Assembly: GCF_030159255.1 (NCBI RefSeq)
Contig: NZ_BSCT01000002.1
Span: forward strand, 62,001 to 126,000
From: Bradyrhizobium sp. SSBR45G
GTDB lineage: Bacteria > Pseudomonadota > Alphaproteobacteria > Rhizobiales > Xanthobacteraceae
DNA: 64,000 bases
Reading direction: 5' to 3'
Shown here: positions 40,473 to 51,674 of the stretch, piece after piece
How positions within the stretch are numbered: position 1 is the stretch's first letter
Layout of the letters: each line of letters begins with the position of its first letter
Position numbers and translations under genes: made by a program
Notes under the pieces: model-generated
Database searches by the model: none
What the model saw: the letters and a program-made list of their open reading frames with translations, nothing else
What the model was told of the DNA's origin: nothing

Positions 40473-41555
40473 CTACTCCGCCGCGCGCTGTCGCACCCGG
40501 TAGCTCTGCATCGTGCTCTGCGCCAAGCGCGGCTGCATTTGCGAGAAGCTGGCCAGATGCTGGTCGAGCTGCGGGCGGGCGCTGCCGCTGGCGCTGGCCT
40601 GCATGAACAGGAGCGTCGTCGTCGTGACCCAGGACAGGTCGAGCGCCTTGGCGAGCACCAGCAGCTGATCCGGCTGCTTGCGCACGAAGGCGCGCTCGAC
40701 GATGTCGAGCGGCAGCCTGCACATCAGGGCGAGCGCCAGCGTGACCTTGTCGAAGCTGCCTTCCTTGGCGAAGCCGTGGAGCTGCGCCTCGTTCAGTTGG
40801 CCGGTGGCGTGCAACTGCTCGACATAGGCCTGGGCGTTGGCAAAGTCGGTCGAGCGGGTCCGCGCCGCGGACTGCAGATGGCCCGAGGCCTGGGCGACCG
40901 CCTGCTCGACGATTTCGGAGCGGGCGCTGTCTGCCGAGGCGAGCTGATTGCGCACGGCGTCGGAGGCTTCGACGAACAGCCGGACCAGCACCTCGCGCGG
41001 ACTGTCGGGCCGGCTCCAGAGCTTCAGCGCCAGGCCGGGATCATCGGACGCCTTTGTCACCAGGCCGGAGAAGCCGTGATCCGAGAAGCGGGCGCCGTCA
41101 TTGTTGGCGGTGTTCGACACCACGGCCTGATCGCCGCGATCGACCAGAACGTCGGTGACGGCTTCGGTCAGGATCTTGCGGCCGGAGATGGCGAGCAGAT
41201 GCTCCTGGCCTCTCGCCTGCGCGGTTGTGACCAGCGTCTTCTCATCCAGCCGGTCGCTCTGGCGCAGCACGGGACCGGCGACCGCGATCGTCTCGTCGTT
41301 GGCAAGCAGCTTGATCAGGCGCGGTGGCGCGTCCGGCAGCACCGCAAGCCGGCTGCCGAGCTCGGCCCGCGCCGCGACGGCGACGTTGTCGAGCAGCTTG
41401 AACAGCACGTGATCGAACAGATCGACATGCTCCTCATTGAACTTGCCGGAGCCGACCACGAACAGGTCGGTCACGCGCTCCAGGATTTCCGCGCGCCGTG
41501 AGACGTAGCGGCTGGCGAGAATGTCTTCGAGCTGATGCAGGACGTCGTTGGGCAA
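40473..41555 (-). CDS. DUF2336 domain-containing protein
   Basis: 360 residues, entirely alpha-helical and soluble. LVVGSGKFNEEHVDLFDHVL and DETIAVAGPVLRQSDRL belong to the DUF2336 repeat-like fold, found in Alphaproteobacteria. The N-terminus (MPNDVLHQLEDILASRYVS) is typical. Members are large uncharacterised helical-repeat proteins, with no known enzyme activity. The gene stands alone on its strand after an islet and before a Bug-type binding protein. Confidence 0.88.
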   Translation of the reverse strand: MPNDVLHQLEDILASRYVSRRAEILERVTDLFVVGSGKFNEEHVDLFDHVLFKLLDNVAVAARAELGSRLAVLPDAPPRLIKLLANDETIAVAGPVLRQSDRLDEKTLVTTAQARGQEHLLAISGRKILTEAVTDVLVDRGDQAVVSNTANNDGARFSDHGFSGLVTKASDDPGLALKLWSRPDSPREVLVRLFVEASDAVRNQLASADSARSEIVEQAVAQASGHLQSAARTRSTDFANAQAYVEQLHATGQLNEAQLHGFAKEGSFDKVTLALALMCRLPLDIVERAFVRKQPDQLLVLAKALDLSWVTTTTLLFMQASASGSARPQLDQHLASFSQMQPRLAQSTMQSYRVRQRAAE

Positions 41556-41772
41556 GACACGGGCTCATGCGATCGGTATCGCCGCTGCCTGCCCCTCGGG
41601 CGGTCATCGGGCCTGAGCCTGGGGAGGCTGTCGGCCCGCTATCCCCCGAGGGTATGCTGTCACCAGATCAAAGACACGCGGTCGCCATCTATCGCACCAT
41701 CTCGCTTAAGGTGCCGTTACACCTTGCCTGTATTCGGCTACTGCCGGGCGCGCGGGACAGCGTGGCCGACGC

Positions 41773-42780
41773 CTATTGCACGTCCATCTGCAGCCCTTCC
41801 TTCTGGATGATCGATGCGAATTTGGTGGTCTCGGCCTGGACGAAGTCGCCGAACTGCTGCGGGGTGCCGTAGTCGGCCTGGGCGCCCATGCCCGCGATAG
41901 TCTTGCCGATGTCCTCGCGTGCCAGCATCGCCTTGATCTGCAGGTTGAGCGCACCCACGATCTCCGGCGGGCAGGCCCTGGGCAGGAACACGCCGAACCA
42001 GGACGACACGTCGAACTTGGCCAGCTCCGGCGCGGTCTCGCGCATGGTCGGCAAGTCCGGCGCATTGGCGCTGCGCTCCGGCGTCGTCACGCAGAGGCCG
42101 GTCAGCTTGCCGTCCTGGACCTGCGGCAGCGACGGAAACAAATTGTCGAACAGGATCTGGATGTCGCCCGCGAGTGCGGCCTGCAAGGCGGGCCCGGCGC
42201 CGCGGAAGGGGATGTGCGTCATCTTCAGGCCGGTGAGCTGCAGGAACCACGCGCCGGTCAGATGCGGGCTCTGGCCGACGCCGGACGAGCCGTAGTTCAG
42301 CTTGTCCGGATTGGCCTTGAGAAAGGCGATCAGCTCCGGGATCGACTTGATGCCGGTCGAGGGATGCGCCGAGACGATGTTCGGGATGCGGATCATGTTG
42401 GACACCGCCTGCAGCTGATCCGGCTTGTAGGCGAGGTTGCGGAAGATCGAATAGGCGATCGCGTTCGGGCCGGGATTGCCGATCAGGACCGTGTAGCCGT
42501 CGCCCTTGCCGCTGCGGGCGACCTCGGCGGTGCCGATCGTGCCGCCGCCGCCGGAGCGATTCTCGACCACGGCTGATTGTCCCCACGCCGTCTGCAGATG
42601 CGCCGCCAGCAAGCGACCCATCACGTCGGTGCTGCCGCCGGGAGCGGCGGGTACGATCAGCCGGATGGTTTCGCTCGGGCGCCAGTCGGCGAGACTCGTG
42701 CGCGGCAGAATGGCGGCGGTCGAGAGCGCGGCGGCTCCGGACAGCAGCCTGCGGCGCGTCAGCGCCATGCGATGAGCCAA
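41773..42780 (-). CDS. Bug/TctC-family tripartite tricarboxylate substrate-binding protein
   Basis: About 335 residues. The N-terminus MALTRRRLLSGAAALSTAAI is a Tat-like signal peptide (RRR) cleaved after LAD or so. The mature part begins with the Bug beta-hairpin IRLIVPAAPGGSTDVMGRLL. GGTIGTAEVARS and YGSSGVGQSPHLTG are the Bug ligand loop. GGAGG sits five bases before a TTG at 42780 (LAHRMALTR...); the ATG at 42768 is sixteen bases away. TTG is therefore the likely start, by inference. Bug proteins bind carboxylates for TctAB transport or sensing; no transporter genes are near. Confidence 0.87.
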   Translation of the reverse strand: MAHRMALTRRRLLSGAAALSTAAILPRTSLADWRPSETIRLIVPAAPGGSTDVMGRLLAAHLQTAWGQSAVVENRSGGGGTIGTAEVARSGKGDGYTVLIGNPGPNAIAYSIFRNLAYKPDQLQAVSNMIRIPNIVSAHPSTGIKSIPELIAFLKANPDKLNYGSSGVGQSPHLTGAWFLQLTGLKMTHIPFRGAGPALQAALAGDIQILFDNLFPSLPQVQDGKLTGLCVTTPERSANAPDLPTMRETAPELAKFDVSSWFGVFLPRACPPEIVGALNLQIKAMLAREDIGKTIAGMGAQADYGTPQQFGDFVQAETTKFASIIQKEGLQMDVQ

Positions 42781-42935
42781 TGATTCCTCCCTGCTTTTGT
42801 TGAGCGGGAGGGTAGGGAAGGTTGCAGTGCCAGAGCAAGCGCCTGGGATGCGCGGAAGCTGCGCCAATCAGCGCAGCCGAGCGCGTCATGCCATGGCCCG
42901 GAATCATATTCCGGGCGGCGGCGATCAGCCCTGGA

Positions 42936-43409
42936 TCAGTTGAAGCTGAGCAGCTTGAACAGTGGCGTCAGGTAGCTGAGCTCCTGGCCCGAGGTCGGCG
43001 TGGTGCGGCTGACGAAGTCGAAGATCTTGCCGTCCTTCATGCCGTAATTGGCGAGGCGGCGGACCTGGCGGTTCTTGTCGAAATAGACCGCGACGACGCG
43101 CTGATCGACGACCTTCTGGTTCATGAACGCGACCGGGCGCTCGGCGCGCTGGGAGATGTAATAGAACACCTCGCCATCCAGGGTCGCGACGGTCGATGGC
43201 GTGCCCATCACGATCAGCACCTGGTCCTGGCTGGCCCCGATCGGGATCTGCTCCAGCGCCCCAGGCGGCATGATGTAGCCCTTCTGGAACTGTTCGCCGG
43301 TGCAGGCGGCCAGCGCGAGGCAGGTCAGCGCGATCGCACCCAGGGTGCACAGACGGGTGCTGAGGCCGCGGGTGAAAAGGCGGGCAGTCGTTCGCATTGT
43401 CTGGGTCAT
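42936..43409 (-). CDS. bamE: Outer-membrane assembly lipoprotein BamE (SmpA/OmlA)
   Basis: 157 residues. The signal peptide ends in the lipobox LALAAC; the Cys (near residue 36) will be lipidated. The BamE core contains YIMPPGALEQIPIGASQDQV, the family's start of beta-strand 1, then MGTPSTVATLDGEVFYY. It belongs to the Bam machine that folds outer-membrane proteins. It is divergent from the cytochrome bc1 chaperone gene. MRTTAR, four codons in, is an alternative start. C-terminal extension LSYLTPLFKLLSFN is short and normal. Confidence 0.92.
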   Translation of the reverse strand: MTQTMRTTARLFTRGLSTRLCTLGAIALTCLALAACTGEQFQKGYIMPPGALEQIPIGASQDQVLIVMGTPSTVATLDGEVFYYISQRAERPVAFMNQKVVDQRVVAVYFDKNRQVRRLANYGMKDGKIFDFVSRTTPTSGQELSYLTPLFKLLSFN

Positions 43410-43528
43410 CTTCTTAAGATCGGATCCCGTCCCCTTGCGTCGGGCAGGGCGTTGACGTACCGGGCAAACTTGCGGATTGCAACATGCCCCCCGAACCGGG
43501 TCACGGAAACTTAAGCCGCGGAACCTTC

Positions 43529-44074
43529 ATGCTCTGGCCATTCAACCATCTCAGGAAACTCCGACCGTCCCCGCGCGGGACCATCGAGCCGATCTATGGC
43601 ATGATCGTGGCGCAAACCCGAGAGCCATTGTTTTATAGACACTTAAAAGTCCCGGATACGGTCGATGGGCGGTTCGATCTGCTGATTCTGCATCTCTGGC
43701 TGGTGCTGCGCCGGCTGCGCGGCAGCGGTGCGGACCTGTCGCAGGCGCTGTTCGACCGGTTCTGCGACGATATGGACGACAATCTGCGCGAGATGGGGGT
43801 GGGGGATCTGACCGTGCCCAAGCGCATGCAGAAGTTCGGCGAGGCCTTCTATGGCCGCACGGCCGCCTACGACCTGGCCTGGTCGGAGAGCGAGGCCCGG
43901 CTGGCGGAGGCGCTGCAGAAGAATATCTTGAACGGAGAGCATCCGGACAGCGCGGCCGGCCTCGCTGCCTATGCCGCGCGGGTGGCCGTCCACCTTGCCG
44001 CCCTCGACGACGTCAGGCTGCTCGGCGCGAGCTGGAGCTTCCCGGCCCCGGTGCAGCAGGGATCAGCGACATGA
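43529..44074 (+). CDS. Ubiquinol-cytochrome c chaperone family protein
   Basis: 181 residues, similar to the Cbp3/UQCC family (COG5452). YGMIVAQTREPLFYRHLKVP and RFDLLILHLWLVLRRLRG are family blocks, as is FCDDMDDNLREMGVGDLTVP. It assists the assembly of the cytochrome bc1 complex. No membrane segment is visible. The last bases overlap the DUF177 gene by ATGA, so the two form a unit; this pair is common in alphaproteobacteria. The first 15 residues of a longer reading (from 43484) are not supported. Confidence 0.9.
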   Translation: MLWPFNHLRKLRPSPRGTIEPIYGMIVAQTREPLFYRHLKVPDTVDGRFDLLILHLWLVLRRLRGSGADLSQALFDRFCDDMDDNLREMGVGDLTVPKRMQKFGEAFYGRTAAYDLAWSESEARLAEALQKNILNGEHPDSAAGLAAYAARVAVHLAALDDVRLLGASWSFPAPVQQGSAT

Positions 44075-44721
44075 GCAGCAGAGACAAGAACCTTCCGCGC
44101 GAGACGGCTCGGGGTCCCGCCAAGGATCCATGGCGCGCGCCGCCGGTGATCGTGGCGCAGATCCCGGATGCCGGCCTGCATCGGGAGATCGAGGCCGATG
44201 CGGCCACCCGCGCAGCGCTCGCCGCCATCGCCGACCTGCGCGAGGTGGTCTCGGCGCATGCCTCCTTCGACGTGGTCCAGAAGCGCGACGGCAAGGTGCA
44301 TGTCCAGGGCCGGGTGCGCGCCCGGATCGGCCAGACCTGCGTGGTCAGCCTCGACCCCATGGAAACCGAGATCGACGAGCCGATTGACCAGATGTTCGCG
44401 CCGCCGGACCAGATTCCGGAGCTTGCCGAGCTCGTGGAGGACGATCCGAACAGCGAGGTCGAGACCGCCGATCCGCCGGAACCCATCATCAATGGCCAGA
44501 TCGACCTGGGACGGCTCGCCGCCGACGCCCTGTTCCTGAGCATCGATCCCTATCCCCGCAAGCCGGGCGCGGTGTTCGAGCTGCCCGCCGGATCCGACGA
44601 CCCGGAGAACAACCCCTTCGCGGCGCTGAAAGCGCTGAAATCGGCCGCGGGCGATCCCCCCGGCGCGGCCAAGGCGAAGAATGAGGCGAAGGCCAAGGCG
44701 AAGAAAACGGGTGAGGATTGA
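44071..44721 (+). CDS. YceD/DUF177 family protein
   Basis: 216 residues. The DUF177 core contains VVQKRDGKVHVQGRVRARIG, TCVVSLDPMETEIDEPIDQM and, near the C-terminus, PEPIINGQIDLGRLAADALF. YceD proteins affect 23S rRNA accumulation. The C-terminus is a Lys/Ala-rich tail. It is coupled to the preceding chaperone gene. rpmF (ribosomal protein L32), which often follows yceD, is absent here; instead plsX-fabH-ihfA starts 330 bp downstream. Confidence 0.88.
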   Translation: MSSRDKNLPRETARGPAKDPWRAPPVIVAQIPDAGLHREIEADAATRAALAAIADLREVVSAHASFDVVQKRDGKVHVQGRVRARIGQTCVVSLDPMETEIDEPIDQMFAPPDQIPELAELVEDDPNSEVETADPPEPIINGQIDLGRLAADALFLSIDPYPRKPGAVFELPAGSDDPENNPFAALKALKSAAGDPPGAAKAKNEAKAKAKKTGED

Positions 44722-45050
44722 GGCCCGAATGGGCCGGCGAACTGCACCCAAGTGTTGTCACGACGCCTCCCGAAATCGTCTCAAGTTGTTGATTTCGATG
44801 GCAAAGGCCAGCGGTCCCGCCGGTGCCGCCTCCCGGTTGCAAAATGCATCGCCCCCAGGAGGTTGTTTCGACACAGAGAGACGCTATTGTCGCGCCGGGT
44901 CGGGGGTGCGACGAAAATGCTCGGCCGGTCGTGGGGCTTGTCCCCTGGCCGCGCAGTGCCTCTGAACGACCGCCAAACTACGGCCAAGCAAGTCGAGGCC
45001 AAGTCTAGGTCAAGACGAGATCAAGCTCGAGATCAGGTTTCCGGGACGTC
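44722..45050. other. 329-bp intergenic region before plsX
   Basis: No gene is seen. It probably holds the plsX promoter and the end of the DUF177 transcript. No clear hairpin or palindrome was found. The stretch CCAAGTCTAGGTCAAGACG near the 3' end is AG-rich but not a strong Shine-Dalgarno. Confidence 0.4.
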
Positions 45051-46112
45051 ATGCCTCAAAAGGTTCGAATCGCGCTGGACGCCATGGGCGGGGACTTCGG
45101 CGCGTCGGTCGTCATTCCCGGTGCCGCGATCGCGCTCGGCCGCCATCCGGATACGGAGTTCCTGCTGTTCGGTGACAGCGCCCGGATCGCCCCGGAGCTC
45201 GACCAGCATCCGAAGTTGAAGGCGGTCTCGCGGGTGGTCCACACCGATGTCGCCATCAGCATGGAGGACAAGCCGAGCCAGGCTCTGCGGCGGGGCCGCA
45301 AGACCTCGTCGATGTGGCTCGCCCTCGAGGCAGTCAAGAAAGGCGACGCCGACGTTGCGGTGTCCGCCGGCAACACCGGCGCGCTGGTCGCGATGGCGCG
45401 CTTCTGTCTGCGCACGCTGGATGGCATCGACCGGCCGGCGCTGGCGGCGATCTGGCCGACCGCGCGCGGCGAATCGGTCGTACTCGATCTCGGCGCGACC
45501 ATCGGCGGCGATGCGCGGCACCTGGTGGCGCTGTCGGTGATGGGCGGCGCGCTGGCCAGCGTGCTGTTCAACAAGCCGCGGCCGACCGTCGGCCTCCTCA
45601 ACATCGGCGTCGAGGAGATCAAGGGGCACGAGGAGATCCGCGAGGCGGCCGAGCAGCTGCGGGCGATGAACCTGCCGCAGCTCGACTATATCGGCTTCGT
45701 CGAGGGCGACGGCATCGGCAAGGGCGCGGCCGACGTCGTCGTGACTGAAGGCTTCAGTGGCAACATCGCGCTGAAGACGGCCGAAGGCACGGTCCGCCAG
45801 GTCACCGAATTCCTGCGCGGTGCGATCCAGGCCAGTCTGCTCGCCCGGATCGGCTACCTGTTCGCGCGCGGCGCCTTTGCCGCCCTGCGCGCCCGGCTCG
45901 ACCCGCGCAAATCCAACGGCAGCGTCGTGCTGGGCCTCAAGGGGATCGTGGTCAAAAGCCATGGCGGAACCGACGCCGAGGGCTTTGCCTCGGCCGTCAG
46001 GGTTGGCTATGAGATGGCCCGCTGCGATCTCCTGACCAAGATCAATCAAACACTCAATCGCGACGGCGGAGCGCTGGCGTCCGCACCCGTCGCCCAGGAG
46101 GCTGTCTCGTGA
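45051..46112 (+). CDS. plsX: Phosphate acyltransferase PlsX
   Basis: 353 residues. It makes acyl-phosphate from acyl-ACP for phospholipid synthesis at the membrane. [20 protein letters not shown] is the conserved start, followed by [16 protein letters not shown] and [14 protein letters not shown], all PlsX signatures. The stop codon overlaps the fabH GTG start (GTGA), so they are coupled, the standard plsX-fabH arrangement. ihfA follows fabH. Confidence 0.97.
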   Translation: MPQKVRIALDAMGGDFGASVVIPGAAIALGRHPDTEFLLFGDSARIAPELDQHPKLKAVSRVVHTDVAISMEDKPSQALRRGRKTSSMWLALEAVKKGDADVAVSAGNTGALVAMARFCLRTLDGIDRPALAAIWPTARGESVVLDLGATIGGDARHLVALSVMGGALASVLFNKPRPTVGLLNIGVEEIKGHEEIREAAEQLRAMNLPQLDYIGFVEGDGIGKGAADVVVTEGFSGNIALKTAEGTVRQVTEFLRGAIQASLLARIGYLFARGAFAALRARLDPRKSNGSVVLGLKGIVVKSHGGTDAEGFASAVRVGYEMARCDLLTKINQTLNRDGGALASAPVAQEAVS

Positions 46113-47086
46113 CAATACGTTCGGTCGTGCTCGGCTGTGGCTCCTATCTTCCGCAGCGGGTCGTGACCAATGCCGAACTGGCAAGCCGCATCGAGACCTC
46201 GGACGACTGGATCGTCCAGCGCACCGGTATCCGTGAGCGCCATGTCGCAGCCGACGGCGAGTTCACCTCCCATCTTGCGATCAATGCGGCCCGTGCGGCG
46301 CTCGCCGCGGCCGACATCGATCCGCAGTCGATCGACCTGATCGTGCTGGGCACCTCGACCCCGGACAACACCTTTCCGGCCACCGCCGTGGCGGTCCAGC
46401 ACGGGCTTGGCATCAACCATGGCGCGGCGTTCGACCTGCAGGCGGTCTGCTCGGGCTTCGTCTTTGCGCTCGCGACCGCCGACAATTTCCTGCGCAGCCG
46501 CTCGTTCAAGCGGGCGCTGGTGATCGGCGCCGAGACCTTCTCGCGCATCCTCGACTGGAACGACCGCACCACCTGTGTGCTGTTCGGCGACGGCGCCGGC
46601 GCGCTGGTGCTGGACGCACAGGAGCAGGGCGGCGGCACGGCCGCCGATCGCGGCGTGCTGACCACCCATCTGCGCTCCGATGGCCGCCACAAATCCAAGC
46701 TCTATGTCGATGGCGGCCCGTCCTCGACCCAGACCGTGGGGCATCTGCGCATGGAAGGCCGCGAGGTGTTCAAGCACGCCGTCGGCATGATCACCGACGT
46801 GATCGTCGACGCGTTCGAGGCCACCGGCCAGTCGGCCGAGACCATCGACTGGTTCGTGCCGCACCAGGCCAACAAGCGGATCATCGACGCCTCGGCGCAC
46901 AAGCTGCACATCGCGCCGGAAAAGGTGGTTCTGACCGTCGATCGGCACGGAAATACCTCTGCCGCCTCGATTCCGCTGGCCCTCGACGTTGCCGTCAAGG
47001 ACGGCCGCATCAAGAAGGGCGACCTCGTGCTGCTGGAGGCGATGGGGGGCGGCTTCACCTGGGGCTCGGCGCTGGTGCGCTGGTGA
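46109..47086 (+). CDS. fabH: Beta-ketoacyl-ACP synthase III
   Basis: 325 residues. It starts fatty-acid synthesis by condensing acetyl-CoA with malonyl-ACP. The catalytic triad is Cys114 ([14 protein letters not shown]), His252 ([12 protein letters not shown]) and Asn282 ([13 protein letters not shown]). The start codon is GTG inside the GTGA overlap with plsX. The gene ends 133 bp before ihfA. The length matches the family. Confidence 0.97.
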   Translation: MTIRSVVLGCGSYLPQRVVTNAELASRIETSDDWIVQRTGIRERHVAADGEFTSHLAINAARAALAAADIDPQSIDLIVLGTSTPDNTFPATAVAVQHGLGINHGAAFDLQAVCSGFVFALATADNFLRSRSFKRALVIGAETFSRILDWNDRTTCVLFGDGAGALVLDAQEQGGGTAADRGVLTTHLRSDGRHKSKLYVDGGPSSTQTVGHLRMEGREVFKHAVGMITDVIVDAFEATGQSAETIDWFVPHQANKRIIDASAHKLHIAPEKVVLTVDRHGNTSAASIPLALDVAVKDGRIKKGDLVLLEAMGGGFTWGSALVRW

Positions 47087-47219
47087 GTCTCCCGTACGGC
47101 GGGATTATGCCCAGAGATCGGCGACCGAGCCTCTACTTCTGTTCACGCTGCTGTTGACCATCGCCGCTTAACCTCTTAATTTCCGGAGCGAATTATTCGC
47201 CGTGAGTTTGGGGCAGGCG

Positions 47220-47576
47220 ATGGCGGGAACCGGAAAAACAGTCACACGCGTCGATCTGTGCGAGGCCGTCTACCAGAAGGTGGGACTGTCGCGGACGGAG
47301 TCGTCTGCCTTTGTCGAGCTGGTCTTGAAGGAGATCACCGACTGCCTGGAGCGCGGCGAGACGGTGAAGCTGTCATCGTTCGGGTCGTTCATGGTGCGCA
47401 AGAAGGGGCAGCGCATCGGTCGCAACCCCAAGACCGGCACGGAAGTGCCGATCTCGCCGCGGCGGGTGATGGTGTTCAAGCCATCCGCGATCCTCAAGCA
47501 GCGCATCAACGGCCAGCCCTCGTCCGGCAAGATGAATGGCGAGGCCAGTGCCGAGTTCGGTGCAGAGCCGGAATAG
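47220..47576 (+). CDS. ihfA: Integration host factor subunit alpha
   Basis: 118 residues. It is a DNA-bending HU/IHF protein: [39 protein letters not shown] with the beta-arm, then [19 protein letters not shown]. The C-terminal tail ([17 protein letters not shown]) is longer than in E. coli, normal for bradyrhizobia. GGGGCAGGCG precedes the ATG; an in-frame GTG at 47202 with CCGGAGCG upstream would add six residues. It sits after plsX-fabH and before a MerR gene, the usual alphaproteobacterial context. Confidence 0.96.
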   Translation: MAGTGKTVTRVDLCEAVYQKVGLSRTESSAFVELVLKEITDCLERGETVKLSSFGSFMVRKKGQRIGRNPKTGTEVPISPRRVMVFKPSAILKQRINGQPSSGKMNGEASAEFGAEPE

Positions 47577-47689
47577 CGGACCGGCTGCCCCGAACTGCGC
47601 GGAGTGTGGCGTCGGCCGTGGTGAATTTTCCAGCATATTCAGCGTAATCTCCCACTGTCTTGGCAGCACGATCGAAGGGGAACGGGCAT

Positions 47690-48253
47690 TTGGACAAGGC
47701 GCCGGATGCGTTTCGGACGATCAGCGAGGTCGCGCAGGAGCTCGACATCCCGCAGCACGTGCTGCGGTTTTGGGAGACCCGGTTCGCCCAGATCAAGCCG
47801 ATGAAGCGGAGCGGGGGCCGGCGCTATTACCGGCCCGACGACGTCGACCTGCTCAAGGGCATCCGCCGTCTGCTCTACAGCGAAGGCTACACGATCAAGG
47901 GCGTGCAGCGGATCCTGAAGGAGCACGGCATCAAGTCGGTCCAGGGGCTGGCGGACAGCTCCGCCGCGGTCTCGTTCGGCGCCCTCGAGGAGACCCTCGG
48001 CCAGGCCATGATGGAGGAGGAGCCGGTTGGCGAGGCCGAGGCCGAATCGGAGGATGATGAGGAGGAGGCCTCCGAAGAGGAAGGCATCGACTTCCGCTTC
48101 GTCGACACCGAGGACGACATCCTCGACACCTTCCGGGTCGGCCCTCCCACCCGCGCCGGCATGAAGCCGGAGGAGCGCGAAAAGCTCGAAGCCTTGCTCA
48201 AGGACCTCATCGACTGCCGCGCGCTGCTCGACCGCGCGATGAAAGAGGTGTGA
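47690..48253 (+). CDS. MerR-family transcriptional regulator
   Basis: About 187 residues. The N-terminal MerR helix-turn-helix has [20 protein letters not shown], then [20 protein letters not shown]. Residues 110-155 are a Glu/Asp-rich acidic segment ([18 protein letters not shown]). TTG at 47690 with GAAGGGGAACGGG upstream is the better start; a TTG ten codons earlier lacks a Shine-Dalgarno. It lies just after ihfA, as in many alphaproteobacteria. No metal-binding cysteines are visible, so it is not a classic metal sensor. Confidence 0.9.
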   Translation: MDKAPDAFRTISEVAQELDIPQHVLRFWETRFAQIKPMKRSGGRRYYRPDDVDLLKGIRRLLYSEGYTIKGVQRILKEHGIKSVQGLADSSAAVSFGALEETLGQAMMEEEPVGEAEAESEDDEEEASEEEGIDFRFVDTEDDILDTFRVGPPTRAGMKPEEREKLEALLKDLIDCRALLDRAMKEV

Positions 48254-48435
48254 GGGCGGGGTTGGGCTTGGGCAAAAAGACCGGCCTTGGTCGGCCAGCT
48301 GCCCGAGCAGAGGCGGACCGAGCCAAGACGCCCGCCGCAAAAAGCCTGCGATTTTCGTGCTGCGATTCGCTGTTCGCCTCTCACGGCAAGCGAGGAGCGT
48401 AAGGACGACGTCTTCAGGCTTGGAAATCGTTGGAA

Positions 48436-48513
48436 TGGTCGGAGCGGCGGGATTCGAACCCACGACCCCTAGTCCCCCAGACTAGTGCGCTAACCGGGCT
48501 GCGCCACGCTCCG
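48436..48513 (-). tRNA. tRNA-Pro (anticodon GGG)
   Basis: The minus strand folds into a cloverleaf: acceptor CGGAGCG/CGCTCCG, D-stem GCGC/GCGC, anticodon stem CTAGT/ACTAG with loop CTGGGGG (anticodon GGG, codon CCC), and T-arm GTGGGTTCGAATCCCGC. The CCA end is encoded (ACCA at 48439-48436). It lies just past the MerR gene; no integrase or duplicated tRNA end is near. Confidence 0.97.
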
Positions 48514-48779
48514 ATGGCCGATCCTCTAGCCGTGATCGGGGCGGGATGCAAGGCGCGCGGGATGGGTTTCAGGAGGATTGCGCGGAGCGAAGCCGTCAAT
48601 CCCAACTCCCTTCGCATTGGGAGGCCGTTTGGATATGGACTTCGCCGATATTTCCGCAGATTTCCGTTCGCGAGCATTGCGTTTCCGGAACGCCGGGCCA
48701 GAATGCGGGTGGGTGATTGTCCAGGCGCTCGTTTGATGGCTCAGCGTCCCGCGAGTTGAGCCGAAATACAACTATAAAT

Positions 48780-49517
48780 ATGCTTAAAACGGTTTCGTTC
48801 GCATTGGTTGTGTTGCTGCTTTCGGCGCTCGCCGCTCCCGCTGTCTTGGCGGCGACGGATCAGCAGGAGTTGATCCGTGACGCGGTCGAGCGGCATCGGC
48901 TTCAGACGGAGATGCCGGGGTCTGGCGGGCAAGCGGGCGAGCTGCTGGGAGAATCGGCGCCCGTGCCGGGACCATCGGCCGAAGCGCCGCTCACGCCGTC
49001 CACTCCCCGCCAGGACGACGACAAGGGGCGCGGGTACGACTTCCAGATTCCTCCAGAGCTGGGCCGCCTCCTGTTGTGGGGGGCCGTGATCGTCGGAACG
49101 CTGGTGATCGCCTGGTCGCTCCGCGACAGCCTGCCGGTGATCAGCCGTTCCCGGAGAATCGTGGCCCGTGACCCGGATGCGCCACCGCAGACGCAGGCCG
49201 ACCGCATGGACGAGGCCCAAATCGAGGCTGATGCCCTCGCACGGCAAGGCCGCTACGCCGACGCCATGCACCTGCTGCTGCTGAACAGTCTGAGCGAGAT
49301 TCGCGCGGTGCTCGGGACCAGCTTCGCCGTCTCGCTGACGAGCCGCGAAATCCTCCGTCGCGTCCAGCTGACGGACGTCGGCCGGCAATCGCTGACCTCG
49401 ATCGTCCGCAACGTCGAGCGGACCTATTTTGGCGGCGGGCATGCAGGTCTGGGCGACTACTCGGCGTGCCGGCAGAATTTCGAGACGCTCAAACATTCGC
49501 TTGCGACCGCTGCATGA
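48780..49517 (+). CDS. DUF4129 domain-containing membrane protein
   Basis: 245 residues. MLKTVSFALVVLLLSALAAP is a signal peptide or first helix. One membrane helix follows near residues 101-118 (GRLLLWGAVIVGTLVIAWSL). The C-terminal cytoplasmic DUF4129 domain includes GRYADAMHLLLLNSLSEI and FAVSLTSREILRRV, then FGGGHAGLGDYSACRQNFE. DUF4129 is common next to DUF4350/MoxR/DUF58 genes. The stop codon overlaps the next gene by ATGA. It starts a six-gene unit. Confidence 0.85.
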   Translation: MLKTVSFALVVLLLSALAAPAVLAATDQQELIRDAVERHRLQTEMPGSGGQAGELLGESAPVPGPSAEAPLTPSTPRQDDDKGRGYDFQIPPELGRLLLWGAVIVGTLVIAWSLRDSLPVISRSRRIVARDPDAPPQTQADRMDEAQIEADALARQGRYADAMHLLLLNSLSEIRAVLGTSFAVSLTSREILRRVQLTDVGRQSLTSIVRNVERTYFGGGHAGLGDYSACRQNFETLKHSLATAA

Positions 49518-50717
49518 ACGATCAATCGCCCTTCGAGCCGAGGATCGTCGTCGCGCTCGTCGCCGTCGCAATTGCGCTGTTCGCGGCCTCGCTGCTGCTG
49601 GCCGGCAGCAGCGAGCGTCACGAGGCCGGCAACCGGGTTGGAGCCAACACCTATTCCAATTCCGCCGTCGGCCACCTCGGGCTGTTCGATGTGCTGAAGA
49701 AGCTCGACTATGAGACCGTCCGCGGCGAACGCGAGGTCCTGGCGCTGCTCGGCCGCAACGGAATCCTGGTGCTGGCCGAGCCGACCCGCAGCGTGTCCGG
49801 CGGCGGCAGCGGCGACAACCTGCTCGGCGCCGAGAAGATCCTGGTGGTTCTTCCCAAGTGGGACGTGCAGCGCAACGCCGAGCACGACGGCTGGATCGGC
49901 AGCGCGCAGCTGATCCCGGAATCGACGGCGCGGATCGTGCTCTATTCGGTCGCCGGTGCCGGCGATATCGTTCGCCGCGAGAGCCCGCCGACGTTCAAGA
50001 CCAGCCTTTCGATCCCGGTTCCGACCATCGAGCGGCAGGTTCAGCTGATCAAGGGCTCCAGGCTGAAGCCGATCGTGTCCGCCGACGGCGGCATCCTGCT
50101 CGGCGAGCTGAAAGAGGGCCAGCGCACGATCTGGGTGCTCGCCGATCCCGATCCGTTCGAAAACCACGGCTTCGGCAAAGGTGACAATCTCGCTTTCGCA
50201 GCCACGATCTTCTACAGGATGCTGGCCGACAAGCCCGGCGCGCTGGTGTTCGACGAAACGCTGCACGGCTTTCGTCACACCGCGCCGAGCGTGCTCTCCT
50301 TCCTGCTCGAGTTTCCCTACAACCTGATCGCGCTCCAGATCGTCTTCAGCGTCGTGCTGCTGCTGATGGCCTCGACGGCGCGCTTCGGAAAGCCCGAGCT
50401 TCCGGACCGCGCGTTGCAGACCGGCAAGCGCGACTTGATCAGCAACGCCGCGGTCCTGCTCGATCATGCCGGCCACCATGCCTCGGTGCTCAGGCGCTAT
50501 GTCGGCATGGTCGTGCAGGACATGGGACGAATGCTGCGCGCACCGGCCGGACTGAGTGACGACGAGCTGGCCGCGTGGCTGGACAAGACCGCGGCAAGGC
50601 GTGGACTGCGGACCGGCTGCGCCGCCGCGATCGCGCGCGTCGCGGCCGCCTCACAGGATCCTGCGCCGCTGCTCGGCGAAGCGCGCACAATACATCATCT
50701 GCGGAAGGACATGCTCC

Positions 50718-51670
<953 letters not shown>

Positions 51671-51674
<4 letters not shown>

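Noticed and set aside
48436-48513. tRNA-Pro as an island attachment site
   Set aside because: No integrase and no duplicated tRNA end is present in the window.
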